DNA of 64,000 nucleotides. Source: Erpobdella octoculata. Lineage: Eukaryota; Annelida; Clitellata; Hirudinida; Erpobdellidae. Below, piece after piece: positions 11,101-25,184 of this stretch. Every line of letters begins with the position of its first letter. The first letter of the stretch is position 1. The position numbers and the translations under genes were made by a program. The DNA lies in contig OZ022242.1 in the NCBI GenBank assembly GCA_963978895.1, forward strand, positions 24,779,663 to 24,843,662, given 5' to 3'. The notes under the pieces were generated by a model. That model did not search any database and had not been told where the DNA came from. It was given only the letters and a program-made list of their open reading frames with translations.

Positions 11101-14100
11101 TATCCATGAAAGTAGAGTGTGAGCTGGATGTCGACATTTTAAGAAAAAATCTTGCAAAAATATACCAATGGTCCCTAGACTGGCAAATGATGTTCAACGT
11201 AGATAAATGCTCAGTGATGCACATGGGTAATAGTAATCAAGAGTTTCAGTATGAGATGGGAGGAATATTGTTGAAGACATCTGAAGAGGAAAGAGATCTG
11301 GGAGTTATAGTACACAATAGCGGCAAACCATCAAGACAGTGTGCGGAAGCAGCAAAGCGAGCCAATAAGATTTTAGGATTGGTCAAAAGAACAATAATAA
11401 GTCGAAACCAGGAAATAATTATCAGGCTATACAAATTTTTGGTAAGACCACATCTAGAATATTGTGTACAAGCTTGGAGCCCTGTTTTAAAAAAGGACAT
11501 CGTAGTGTTGGAGAAGGTACAAAGGAGGGCTACAAAGTTGATTAAGCATTTAAGCCAGTTACCTTACGAAGAAAGATTAAAACAATGTAGCTTAACAACT
11601 CTAGAGAAAAGGAGAAGTAGAGGTGACTTGATCGAAGCCTACAAGATAATAACAGGAAAAGAGGATTTAACACCAGCAATGTTTTTTGAACAACCACAGA
11701 TTCAAAGCACTAGGGGACATAGATTCAAGCTTTTTAAAAAACAAGAAAAGACTATAAAAAAGGCTTTTTTTAGTTCTAGAGTGGTAAATATATGGAATGA
11801 CTTGGACGATGACACTGTAGCATCTGAGACTACCACATCTTTTAAAGTAGCGCTATCCAGGCATGGATACTGATGTTTATACATATATTTATTTTTTATT
11901 AGTTTGTTTATCTATTATTATCATTTTTCATTTATTTATTTTATTCTATTTATTATTATTCTTATTATTATTTATTTATTTTTAATTTGAAGTGGTTGTC
12001 TATAGGCGTAAAGTCTTCTAAACCACTATAATAAACGTTATCTTATCTTATCTTATCTTATTTGACTTGCAAATCGACAACATTGACTTGCTGGTGCTTT
12101 CAGCCAAACATCAGATCTTTTTCTGACCTGATAAAAAAAGCATTCAAATCTTCATCGTCTGACTCCCAAGAAGCTTCTGTGGAAACCATTGACGTCAACA
12201 TATTTTCCTCATCGACAACACACTGTTCGTCTTCATCATCAATGCGATAAAGTTCATCATTCAACATATACAGAGTATCAGAATATCAGAATGGACCCCA
12301 AGAGCCTCCGAGGGTTAACTGGGAAATATAAGGTTTGGCACATTCTGATTTCAGATACATGTGGCAGATAAAACTGTGTGACCCCATAAGCACTTTACCT
12401 ACATTAGTGGACTCGTAACCTGAACTAGGCTTGCACTAACTACTATGAAAAATACAAAATTTTCCCAATCCAAAGAAATTATTGTTGAGTCTAAGCATTT
12501 AAAAACAGTGCTTTATTTAAAATTTCTCAAATTTGAACAGTTGTCTTTGAGACTTCTAAATTGCCTTTGTCAAAACAGATTTTTCAATATAAAACAAAAA
12601 ACTTTAATTAAATTAAATGTAAGTATGTTAAAACATCAAAATTTATATCCTGAATCATGTCATGGAAACTGAACTTGTCAGAAAAATTTGAGAAAAATTG
12701 AACACTGGGAATCATTTCAAATAGAGTAAATATGCCTTGACACTGCACACATAGTTAGCTAAAAAGAGCACTGTAAAAGCTGGTCCAATGATGAAAATAA
12801 TTTTATCTCTTAAGCAATGAAAACGTTTCTCACATCAGTTATGTCAACAGCCTGCCCTCTGCTATTTACAACATCTCCATATGAAACACCATTTATCGAG
12901 CACTTGTTGAACGTCATTATATTCTGAATAATAAATTTTTTTTTAAATATTAATAAAAAACAAATGAGGCTTTTAAAAAGCATACCAGTTATGTTAACCA
13001 TATAAAGAAAGCAATTACTTGTGTTAACGTTCCAGTTTTATCTGAGAAAATGTACTCAATTTGTCCTAATTCTTCATTCAATGTCGTTGTCCGTGCTTTG
13101 GCTGGTGTGTCAGACTTTTCGTGATACATTTGAGTGTCCCAATTTATCCACCAGCTATTCCCAAATCTTATCAGCTCAACACTATAATGCAAAAAAATCA
13201 TTTAAAAAATCTACACTGCTTAGCTCAAATTGACCTATAAAAAAAGAAGTATATTCAAAAAAATTGATGTTTATAGCCATGAAGATTCTATGAATTAAAA
13301 TTTGTTTACAGCTAAAAGTTTTCATCACTAAAACTATTTTTAAAGAAACTCAATAAATGGAAGATTAAACAATGAGTTAAATAAAGTCTTTCAAGTGAGA
13401 AAAGTCAGAATATTTTTTCCAACACCTTTCTTGAGGTTTGGGAGTGGATTGCAGATTACCAACTCTAGTGGCTTTAGTCTCATTATGGTGTGGGCACATC
13501 ATCCATCAGGAACCAGGAATTTTGGAAAATTACACTAGGTAAAATAGACTTCTAGCAGAAAGCAAAAGTAAAAAAAATCTTAGTTACTGGTTACCTACTA
13601 TCAAAACCGGCATCTAACGTGCACATTACACTACACATGTTGAACCAATCAGTGCAATTATAAAACACACATGAGCCATTCTAATATCTCAGGCCTCTCC
13701 CTTTGTTGAATTAAAATTTTGTCTATTTGCTTGTAGTCTGCACTTCAAAACAGATATGAAGTAATCAAACACATTACAACATATTTGATCAGGTCCATTT
13801 TACCATTTACAAATTATATTGACTAACAATAAACGGCAAGAAAGTAGGAAAAAAGCACCCATCTTCTATCAGAAATTGGGGCTACTGCCCATGATGTACT
13901 TGGTGCTGCTATGGTTTTATGGCCTTGTTTTTAGAATATAACCTGATATATAATAAGGTGGTAACTGCATTAGTTTCATTTATCACTCAGTTGCGCACCC
14001 AGGATTTTTTAAAGGGGTTTAGAATTTGTTTGCTTCAATTATTCAAATTATCTGAAACCAAATCAAACAGCAAAAGTTTTTAATATAGTTGCATCAAGTT

Positions 14101-17100
14101 TGAGTTCAATAAACAAGTAAACCATAAAAACAAGGTTTTTTTCACAAACTTATTGCAAATTTTTCTTTTAAAACGACATTTTTCTGAATTTGTATATAAC
14201 TGATTTAAAAAAGTAATTTTATTTTAAATTAAAAAATGTATATATTTTTAAAAATTTGTACTAGTTAGACAAATAAGCTATTTTTTACATAAAAATGGCA
14301 GAACTCTTTGGTTTTCAGCAATTTTATCCATAATAGAGTCCACTGTTGGCTTGAAATATTTATACAAATATGAAAGGGTTAACCTGTTCTATAACAATCA
14401 ACTTCTAAAAAAGTTTTTTTTCCATATATTTATATGAAAAGCCCCCAATATTTTTTATGCAAACAATAGTATGGACAGACTACAGCGTATAAAATGATAT
14501 GTTTACATCGATCTTTTTTATCATCACTTAAGCCAGTTTATCAATATATTTTCATGAATTAAAACAATTTCTGAATAATTTAGATGTTCTATCTAACCCC
14601 AAACGCCCCTTGGATGCGCCATTGTGTCCAGAGACTCTGATATATTTTTTTGCATAAAAACGAATACTAGAAACAGCTTCAATTTGCACGCAATTTTCTT
14701 TAGCTTCAACTGTCCGCAACAAATTTTATAATCACATTTTCATCCACTTCTCAATAAGCTTTTGATTTGAAATTTGGAATATAGTTGTATTATGGATAAT
14801 AAAACAATATTAAGTCAAAAATTAATTTTAAAATAATTAAAATTAAAAAACTTATTTCAGATTTGTAAAAGAGTAAAAAGTAGAAATGAAAAATTATTTT
14901 AAAAAAATAAAACATGCTTTTATAAAACGCTCTAAAAAGTAATATATACATTTATAAATATAAAAGAGTGGGGCACTTTCTTTTGCACTCCTACAATCGC
15001 AACAATTGCGCCTCATGCTTTTATGTTTAAAAATTTATTTTGTAAAAGTGTTTTCATTTTTTTTACAAATATTAATCATTCAAACGATTATATATAAACA
15101 ATGTGCATAGTCTTTAATGCCAGTCCTAGTGAAAACCTTTCAAGACGAAACCACATCAACTCTTGATGGTTTTTATATCAATCCAAAGTCGAAGTTGATA
15201 CAGCCATTCAGTTTCTGAACCAATCAGAGCTTGTGCTTTCAGGTTTATCACTAAGTCGGCCCCCACTTTGATGTTCGGTTTCTAAAGCTCTCAAAGCTTG
15301 AGTCCTTTCTCTTGTCATCCCAAATCTTCATAATCAGTCGTGAAAAAATAAATTAATTTTTGTGTGTGTATGTTGAACTCATCCAGTTTTTTTTAGTCAC
15401 AAAGTAATTTTGAAAAAAAAACTGTTTTTAAATTTCTTTTTATTTGCACACATAATTAACTCAACTACCTTGGCCAAATACATTTTTCTGATTAAATTCA
15501 AATCTATCAAATCTATCTATCCCCGTTTATCATAGTTAAGCCATTCCAGACTTTTCTGTGATAAGTGAATTTTTGCAAAGTAGGATTCTTTGTTAGAAAA
15601 TGTTCATAGTCAGAGCATAGAACACCTATTGATGACTCTTTAAATAAAAATAATTACTTTTTTAAAGCTTTCTGGACATAAAATAAAACACCTCCAGTCA
15701 CCATTATACTAGTATGTATTACACATTATTACATACATATTATGTATCCCATATTCATGTTATCACGAGTCATGTCCGTGGAACCTTCTCCTACTGGCAG
15801 CCTGGCTAGTCTAACTTGTTTTATTTTCGTTAATATTATTAATGTAGGTAAATAGTAGTATTTCTCTAGAATTAAAATTTAGTTGAGACATGAAAATGTG
15901 AAAATAATTATGAAGAATATTAATGAGATATGTATCTATGCACATAATTCATTGGGCGCATTATTTTTTATAACTATTTGTTTTACTAAAGTTTTGATGT
16001 TGCAGCCTATATGTGCTTAACATTTTTTATTGTATATGAATTAGAAACTATGTATGTTACCATAATGTGACCAAGTTATTCAGAAATTCTGCCAGGCTCA
16101 TAGGAATATTATTGTATACTTTTTAGGGTGCAAGAAAAACGTTGTTTTTTTTTAATGTATTTTTTATGATGTAAAAATTATTTTCTACTTTTTTGTTTTT
16201 GATGGGTGAAATTTTGTAAGCATTTGAGTTTTTTAGTTTTTTTTTTAGCTAGGTCGCAAACCTTAGCCTAGGCAGGCGCATAAAAAATTAAAAAAACTTT
16301 TTTTAATATTAAAGTTTACATTAACAGAATTTAAAATTTGCAAAAATTTTTATTATGTGACCTAAATTAATGAAGATATAGCGTTTTGAACATCGAAAGT
16401 AGTTGCAGCAGATTTTGAGCCTCAAGGCTAAGAAATCGAGGCCAGCGAGGTTACCCTCTGCACATCTGCTCGGAACTCAAGCTCACAGATACAGCATTTT
16501 TCGTCAATACAGACTTATTTCAAATGCGGATTTCATAAGTTGGGAGAGCATCTACAGCAATGTTGCATACAGATTCTTTTAGAAGAAAAGCTAATCTTGT
16601 TTAAAAAAATAAAAAGTTTCTCAGATTTCAAATTCAAAAGTTATATGTAGTCAAAGTTTTATTGTTTTTAAGACATGCTTGGTATAGCCTTCGTTCACAT
16701 ATCAAATTACTATACTTTACTTAATCCTATTAACATAACATTTATACACGTTATAGATTAGAGTCTCTAATTTTTAAATAAAAAAATTAATATTGTAACA
16801 CGTTTACTTATAAAGTTATTCAAGTTTTTGTGCATGCACCCTTTCCAGATCTACACGGAACTCAAGCACTCAGATGCAGCATTTTTTTTCAATGCCATCT
16901 TATTTCAAACGCAGATTTCAAATGTTGGACAGTTAGCTACAGCAATGCTGCACAGATATTCTCTTTTAGAAGAAAAGCTAAACTTTTTCATAAAAAAAAT
17001 AAAAAGTTTTTCGGATTTCAAATTCCAAAAATATATGTAGTAAAAGTTGTAATGTTTTTACGACGTCGATTAATTTGGTATCACTTTCCCTCACATAGCG

Positions 17101-20100
17101 AATTATTATTCTTAATTTTGTCCTATTAACATAGAACTTAGACATCTTCTAGATTGATGTTTCTAGTTTTTAAACTTCAAAAAATTATTATTATAACATG
17201 TTTAGGTACAAAGTTATTCAATTTTTCCTACATGTATCTTTTCTACATCTACACGTAACATGAGCGCTCAGATGCTGCATTTTTCGCCAATACCGTATTA
17301 TTTCAAACACGGATTTCATTAGTTGGGCAGCTACTTACAGCTGTGCAGCTTACATATTCTTTTAGAAGAAATGAACACTTTAAAAAAAATAAAGTTTTTC
17401 GAGTTTCAAACTCAAGAGATATAAGGAAAAGTTTGAAACGCTGTACTTTGAATTATAATTCAAAGAAAATGAGCTACTTTAAACTCTTTTTATAACCACC
17501 ATATTACGTAAGCATCTTTTACAATTATTTTGATTTATAATTTATTTATTTTGAATAATAAATAATGGAGCAATAAAAATTCTTGTAACACCTATTTTTC
17601 ACGGAGTACCCCTGCATAGCACAGTTTATTGATGAGGTCTACTCATAAGCCTTTTGGCCTGCGCGTTTAAGATATGCGCCTGCCTACCTTGGTGCATTGA
17701 ATTTAAAATATTATAACTTTTTTTCCCTAGGTGGCAAAAAACACCATCGTATGGAATTGCGGACAGACAAAATCTCAAACAAACAAACAGACAACAAAGT
17801 GACCTAAAAAACAAGTGAACCGTAAAGAACTTTGTTTTCAAAAATCCTTTATAATTTTTTTATTTGGCAGCTACTAACTGTTTGCAAACCATTTTTTGAT
17901 GATAATAAGTCTATAAAGTAGAAAAACGTTGAGCAAAGTTTTCTAGATACTTGATATGAGAAGTAGTTGAGGATGGAAAATATAAGAAACTTTCGAATCA
18001 ATGTGGAAAAAACAAAGTTTTAATTATATATTTTTAAATTAAAAAATTAAATATCGATTTTTTAAATAAACAAAAAATTGATGGTTTATTTCTCTACAGA
18101 AAATTTACTTTTATTTTTTTTTTAAATCCTAATTAGTTTTATTCTATATCTCATTCGAATTTTGTCCAATCGATCTGACAATTTAATAGCATGTAAAGTT
18201 CTTGACAATAAATAAACCCACCAAACTTCAGAATGCAAACACACCCATCAAATTTCAACTTGATTGGATACTGGAAAGTTGGTTTTTTTAAATTTCAAAT
18301 GGTTCCAACGTATGGCTCAAGCAAGCAAGCAAACATGATGAAGTTAATATAAAGGATTTAAAAATATAAGTTTATTTAAATAAGCATATAACTTCATCAT
18401 TACATAACATAAATGTTTCTTACATTTACATTATGTAATGTAAAAAATTATTTCACACACTAAAGAAACTAAATAAAAACAGATCACTTTAAAAATACAA
18501 GCTCTTAATGTATCGCTAAAGTCAATTAACTAAATAAACTTGATTAGTTAACCACGCATATTTTCACTTATTTCATATTCTAATTACTGCTAATCATCAA
18601 ACCAGGATGTAAAGCAACGTGCAATTAAAGTATGAAGACAAAGTAACAGCACAATAAATATCAAAACAAAGAGTAATCATCACCTGACATATAGTGAAAT
18701 GGGCACAACTGTATTGAGAATGATTATGTAGGAGAAAAAAACAAGAATTGCAATGACTGTTGATCCTTTCTTTGGACTTTGTTCTCCACTGCCCAGAATG
18801 GTGCTTCCAGGTATGAAGGACTCCCAAGGCAGATAGATTTGAAAGTTGGTACCAAAGTTAGTCTCCCACACTCCAGCTCCAATGCAACATACCAGACATA
18901 TTGCAATGAGAAACAAGAATATCTGCAATAGAATTTCAATAAAAACAATATTATATTAGAATAAGTACATTACAAGACGATTATTATTATTTGATGAATG
19001 CAACACTGATGAAAGCTTAATCTGACAAATTTCTGTTTATTCAGGAGTGGCATTTGAAATAAATTTAAGTGGATTACAAAAATGTTAATCAGTGCATTCA
19101 ACTTGTAACGATATAATGATTTTTATCTTGCTTGTTGTCATGCTAAACATCATTAAATAAAGTTGTCTCGAGGTGCCAGGCTTCACATAAAAGAAGATAT
19201 TTAACAAAGACAAGTAAAGAAATTGACATGCAATAGAAACATCAAATGAATACATGCTTAGAAATGACAGCATGACAGCTTTTAACTAACCCCAATAATT
19301 AAAATATTCATAAGTCGATCAATGTGCGTTCTTTTAAATTTGGTCTTCCCGCTGTTCATCATGAGTTTTGTGTCTCGACCTGCAAATATGACTAATCCGA
19401 AACACCACTCTGTGTTCCTTAGAACACATCCTCGTAACAAAATTTTGTCGTTATCCAACGAGTATGATTCTCTTTTCCAATCAAGTCTGCCTTCAAACTT
19501 ACTCAAAATATTGTTTGGACATTCGCATTCTATTTCACCTGAAAGATTAGCAGCATGTTTAAGTAAATTTTATCAGTCTTTGAAATAATTAGAATTTAGA
19601 ATTAAAATTAACCATCAAATTGAGACATGGCTTCAATGCTGTTTTCCATTTGTGCTGTTTCAGTGAGGGCTTGTTTCACTTTCAAGTTAGTTTCACTTCA
19701 AGTTTATTTTAAAATCATTGAATTAATGAATAAAAATAAATGTTTTCATAAAATTAACATTTGCAGTAACTACTATATAATACAAACCCATCCAATTCAG
19801 CAGTTTCAATAAAACAGAGACCTCCTGGTTCACTTGATGACAACAAAAGAAGATCAGCCTGAAAACAAGAAAACAAACAATAACTTCCATATCAAAATAA
19901 ACTCAGTGGTATAGGATGCCGCTTTAGAACCGAAGCTCACACAGTAATGCATGTCAGGGACTGCTTGTGTATACTGGATCACATAGTTTTGCCAGCTGCA
20001 TGCACCAATGTTAGAAATTGAAGTGCGAAAATCTTGATCTTTTGAACATTAGCTGCACTTGAACCAACAACCTGGTGATGGCGATTCAGGCTAGTTAACC

Positions 20101-21579
20101 ACTCAACTAACTAAGTTATATTATTTACTACAGTTCAGTATAAATGCAATTTGGTTATAATTTACATCAACACCATTAACTCACGGCAACAAATTGATCA
20201 TTCTCCATTTTTATGATGTCCCCGACACCAACCGTTTGCCACCTAGCTTCTACCAATTGTCCATCTCGCAGTACCCATGACAACCGGTTGTTCACTTTTT
20301 TGTCGCTATTGTGTCGTTGCTATTTTATAAAATCAACAAATACAAAAATTGGAATGTTAATCATGCTTGAATTTCAGCAGTGATAAAAAATTATATTTTA
20401 ATAATTTTTTTTGTATGTGAAATAATGAATTAAATATGTCTATTAGTAGGCACTTTTTGAAGGCCTATGAAAAGTTTATTAACAAGTGTAAGTGGCAAAT
20501 ACAGACAACTGTAAAATAGCAAGTTTTGTAAGTTAAAAATTTAATAAGCTGAACAATATTTCTAGAATGAAAAAATAAATTATTATTTTGTTATTATTTA
20601 CAAATTAAGAAGATAAATAAGATATGAAAGGAAAATAAACTAATTATAAAAAAATGAATAAAAATGATTCTGTTGAGTAAGTTTAGCCACACTGGTTAAG
20701 TCAACTTACCCCCTTTTTATTATAGTTTTCTACTTTAAATGTTTTAAAACTGATTACCATTGTCTTTAATTCATCTATATCTCTATATGCTTACAGTACA
20801 GAGTTTGATTGGACAGCACACTTACCAGTGGCAGATATAGCTAAGGATTGGGGGAAGGAGGTGGTCCATTTATCAGACCCTTGTTAAGTTATAACAATTT
20901 CTCAAATTTTAACAGATCTTAAATATTAGCACCTAGTGATTTAAAAGTTCTTTTTTACATTTAAATAATATTTAAATTATAATTATGAATGAGACTGAAT
21001 GACAATAAAAAGTTCAGCTAATCACAAATTGAAAAAAACAGTCGCAAAGCTTGGGAAGCTATAATATGGAATGGTTTAACCCTGAATAAATATCTCCTCC
21101 CCACCAGGCAGTAAAACTCAAATCTACCAATGGAAGTTATTACAATTTATTACAATAACCAATGCAAAAAATTTCATAAAGATATATGTGATGCAAAAAA
21201 TGATAACTGACTTTAGTTTATTGAATTTAATGAAAATAATGACATGTGAATGAAAGATGAAAACTTACAATGTCATCAAAAGCATCTTTTGAAGCACTAA
21301 AAGCAAGCACTACAACCAGAGGAACAACAGTTGTAGTCCAACTCAGTGAAGAAATTTGTGGGATTAACTGTTGAGATGTTTGAAATATTTTTAAATTTGA
21401 ATTATCTATATATATAAAAATAAGATTATGTGTGTGTGTGTAAATAACTTATGCGTTGCTACACCATTCATCCGATCGTAATGAAATTTTTACACAAGCT
21501 TGAGAGTTAATGGAGGAAGGTTTAAGTGAAAAAAAATTAAAATCGGTCACAAAATGAGCCGTGCGGAGCGGGAGAGCAA

Positions 21580-21636
<57 letters not shown>

Positions 21637-24600
21637 CATAAATGAGTGGAAACGGGAAAGCAAACGGGAACGGAAAAGCAAATGAGAGCGAAAGAGCAAG
21701 CGGGAAAGGGAAAGTGACCCCGGGAAAGCAAGTGAAAGCGGGAAAGCGATCGAGATCAAAAGAGCAAGTGGGAAAGAAAAAGTGACCGGGAGAAGGAAAG
21801 CTACCGGGAGCGAAAACCAACCGGGAGCGAGAAAGCGACCGGGAACAGGAGAGCAAGCGGGGAAGGAAACGGGAGCAACGCCGGGTACCCCGCTAGTTTC
21901 AATAATAAAATATAACATTGATGTAGAGGGAAATATAAAAACAAGGTGAAATTATTTATCTTAATGATTATGCCATATATGTTGATTTTAATATAAATGC
22001 AAACTTAAGATGTGAAATGATAAATCTGCAAATATATGTCAATGAAATTAAATGCAGAATGCTATAATTTTGCACTACAGACATTTTAGAGAAAATGAAA
22101 CCATCATTTCTGCCAAAGAACATTTTTACACAAGTTCAGAGTAATTTACAAAAATTTTGAAAAAAACTTCACTAAATTTCTAATTCATTGAATGAAAAGT
22201 GCATTGAATAGAAAAGATAATGTACAAAACCAGAGATTATTCCAAATGACAAGTTACTAAATGAAAGCCACTATTACTTGTCGAATGCCTAGAAGCTTCA
22301 GGTTAGCTGTTATTAAAAAACTTACAACATCATCTACAAGATCTTTCACAAGTGTAAGTAACAAAACAACCACCAAAGGAATGGTAGTCGTGACTGGACT
22401 TAACGATGAAACATAACGAATGGACTGCCAATAAAAATAATGAAATAACTGATGATCTAAACTACTATTTCGTCAGCGCAAATCGGTTTTTTAAATCTGC
22501 TTCTTAGTCAAATCTGTATTTTTTAATAAAACCAAGTTTTTTAATTTAATTTGTTCTGTCCAAGATCAGTGAAGAGTTAGCAAACAACAAGGATTATTTA
22601 TTTACATGCAGATATTCACTTGAAACATTCCTTTCTTTGCATAAGACATTCTAAGATAATACTTGATCTAAACAAAAATCTTCAAATATAATCTTTAATC
22701 TTTAAACATTCCTGACAAACTAATGTGTATTTTTAAACAAGTTTTTTATTATTTACTGATAAAGTAATTATACAAATTATTTAATCTATATATATAAAAA
22801 TGAATGTTTGTATATATGTATGTATGTATATACTAGCAGTGCCCGTAGCGGCTTCGCTCGCATGAAATTAGAGAATTTGAACCGTGCATCCATAGGTGTC
22901 GGCTTGGCCCGTCAACAACTTGGCCCAGCCCGTTTCAAAACCAAAATTCCTGGCCCGGCATGGCCCGTCTAATTTGGGCCCGGCCCGTTTTTACAGGCCT
23001 AGAAATTCTATATACTTGATGAAAAACTTCGGCCCATCCCACCTTGACTTCAGGTTTGGCCGGGCCCGTCTGAAGACCCTAAAATCACTAAAATGTTTAT
23101 ATACTTGGTTAAAAATCTCGGCCCATCCCACTTTGATTTAAGGTTTGGGCAGGGCCGTATGAAGACCCTAAAATAACGGCTTGGCCCGTCCGTTCGGTGA
23201 TAAACTGAACTCATCTACTTTCAACCGGCACAAAACCTCATAATACTACTTTTCACATCTGCAGCACTTACAGTTTTTGAGTAGCAGTTATTTTAAAATC
23301 AAATAACCCTTTTTCCACTTCACATTTGAGGTCCTGGAAACCAAATTTTCAAAAAATGGTGAAACACGTATATCATTATTTTAGAGTAGAAACTAAATAC
23401 TAATTTTACTTTTGTAGCATTTACAGTTTTTGAGTAGCAGTTACTTTAAAAACCAAGTAACCCTATTTTCCACCCCATATTTGAAGTCCTGGAAACCAAA
23501 TTTTCAAAAAATGGTGAAACACGTATATCATTATTTTAGAGTAGAAACTAAATACTCATTTTTACTTTTGTAGCATTCACAGTTTTTGAGTAGCAGCTAC
23601 TTTAAAAACCAAGTAATCCTAATGTCCACCCTACATTTAACGTCCTGGACACCAAATTTGTAAAAAATGGTGAAACACATATATCTTTATTTTTGGAGTA
23701 GAAACTAAATATTAATTTTTACTCCTGTAGCATTCACAGTTTTTGAGTAGCAGCTACTTTAAAAACCAAATAACCCAATTTTCCAACCCACATTTGAGGT
23801 CCGGGAAACCGAATTTTCAAAAAATGGTGAAACACGTATCTTTTTATTTTTCAAGAAGAATCCATATACCAAATTTCAAAATCTCCTCATTTTTGGTTTT
23901 CGAGATATACATTGTTTTAGAAAAAAGTTTGTTTTCCAGTTTCTTCCCCTCAGGAGCAAAATTTTCAAAAATCCTTTCTTAGTGGATGCTTACGCAATAA
24001 AATTAATATAAGTTCCAAATTTCACGTTCCTAGGATGAGGCGTTTAAGCTCGGCATTGATTATCAGTCAGTCAGTCAGTCAGTCAGGACATGTTCTTTTA
24101 TATATATAGATATAGGTATGTTATTTATGCATTGCTACACCATTCATCCGATCGTAATGAAATTTTCACACAACCTTGAGAGTCAAGGGGAATCAAATAT
24201 AGAGCAAAAAATTTGAAATCCGTCACAAAATGAGCGGAGCGGAGCGGGTGAGCGAGCGGGAACTATATATATATATATATGTATGTATGTGTATGTGCAT
24301 GTATGTGTGTCTGTGTGTGTGTTTATGTATGTATGTATGTGTTTTTTACAATATTTCAACACTAAATGCTCATTCAAAGTATGTAGGTGGGTGTATGTAT
24401 GTCTGTATGTATGTATGTATGTATGTATGTATGTATGTATGTATGTATGTATGTATGTATGTATGTATGTATGTATGCATGTATGTATGTGCGCATGTAT
24501 GTGTGTATGTATGTATGTGTATGTGCATGTATGTGTGTCTGTGTTAATGTATGTATGTATGTATGTATGTATGTATGTATGTATGTATGTATGTATGTAT

Positions 24601-24689
24601 GTATGTGTTTTTTACAATATTTCGGCACTAATTGCTCATTCAAAGTATGTATGTGTGTATGTATCTATGTAGGTATGTATGTATGTATG

Positions 24690-24720
<31 letters not shown>

Positions 24721-25149
24721 TATTATTATTATTATACAGGTTTTTTATATAGCGCTTTTTTACAAAATAAAAGTCACAAAAGCACACTGCACAATTAAGT
24801 GGAAGAAAACAAATATGTCTTGAGCCGTTCACGAAAGACACTAAAAGGCATCGTTGGATCCTTCAGAGCGGGGGGAAGGCTATTCCAGGCCACAGGACCA
24901 GCCACAGAAAAACCACGCCTGCCAATCGTCACAGTCTCCGTCTGAGGGACAAGTAGATCGCCGGCTGCCGCCGATCGAAGATGAGACCGACCAAAGAGTT
25001 GAGAGACCGGAACACATAGCTCACATGTATGTAGAATCGGATCTAGGGGGGGGGGTCAACTGAGAGCGAAAGAATGAGCGGGAAAGCGACAGGGAACGGA
25101 TAACGACCGGGAGCGGGAGTGTGTATGTATGTATGTATGTATGTATGTA

Positions 25150-25184
<35 letters not shown>

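Larger units (their letters stand above)
9663..12270 (-). pseudogene. piggyBac transposase fragments
   Basis: The N-terminal acidic part begins at about 12270 ([16 protein letters not shown], then [11 protein letters not shown]) and meets a stop near 12100. After the LINE the frame resumes with [11 protein letters not shown] and [11 protein letters not shown] (about 9790-9690), comparable to the start of the piggyBac transposase domain (GPT-x-YA). The DDD catalytic core is missing, so only a deletion relic remains. Confidence 0.6.
9048..12314 (-). mobile_element. piggyBac-type DNA transposon, interrupted by a LINE
   Basis: It is flanked on both sides by TTAA (9044-9047 and 12315-12318), the piggyBac target duplication. 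The terminal inverted repeats are CCCTCAGAGGCTCT on the left and AGAGCCTCCGAGGG on the right, 14 bp with one mismatch. Transposase fragments read on the minus strand. A CR1-like LINE (9803-12060) sits inside, so the piggyBac is older. Both lie in an intron of the P4-ATPase gene. Confidence 0.88.
13182..18683. other. Large P4-ATPase intron
   Basis: 5.5 kb without coding exons that I can support. It holds a hAT-like short element (13988-14627), a threefold degenerate tandem repeat (16461-17460) and a dispersed repeat (17955-18115). The rest is AT-rich and unassigned. Confidence 0.7.

Noticed and set aside
20824..21110. hAT-type element starting CAGTGGCAGATATAGC
   Set aside because: No complementary right end could be found.
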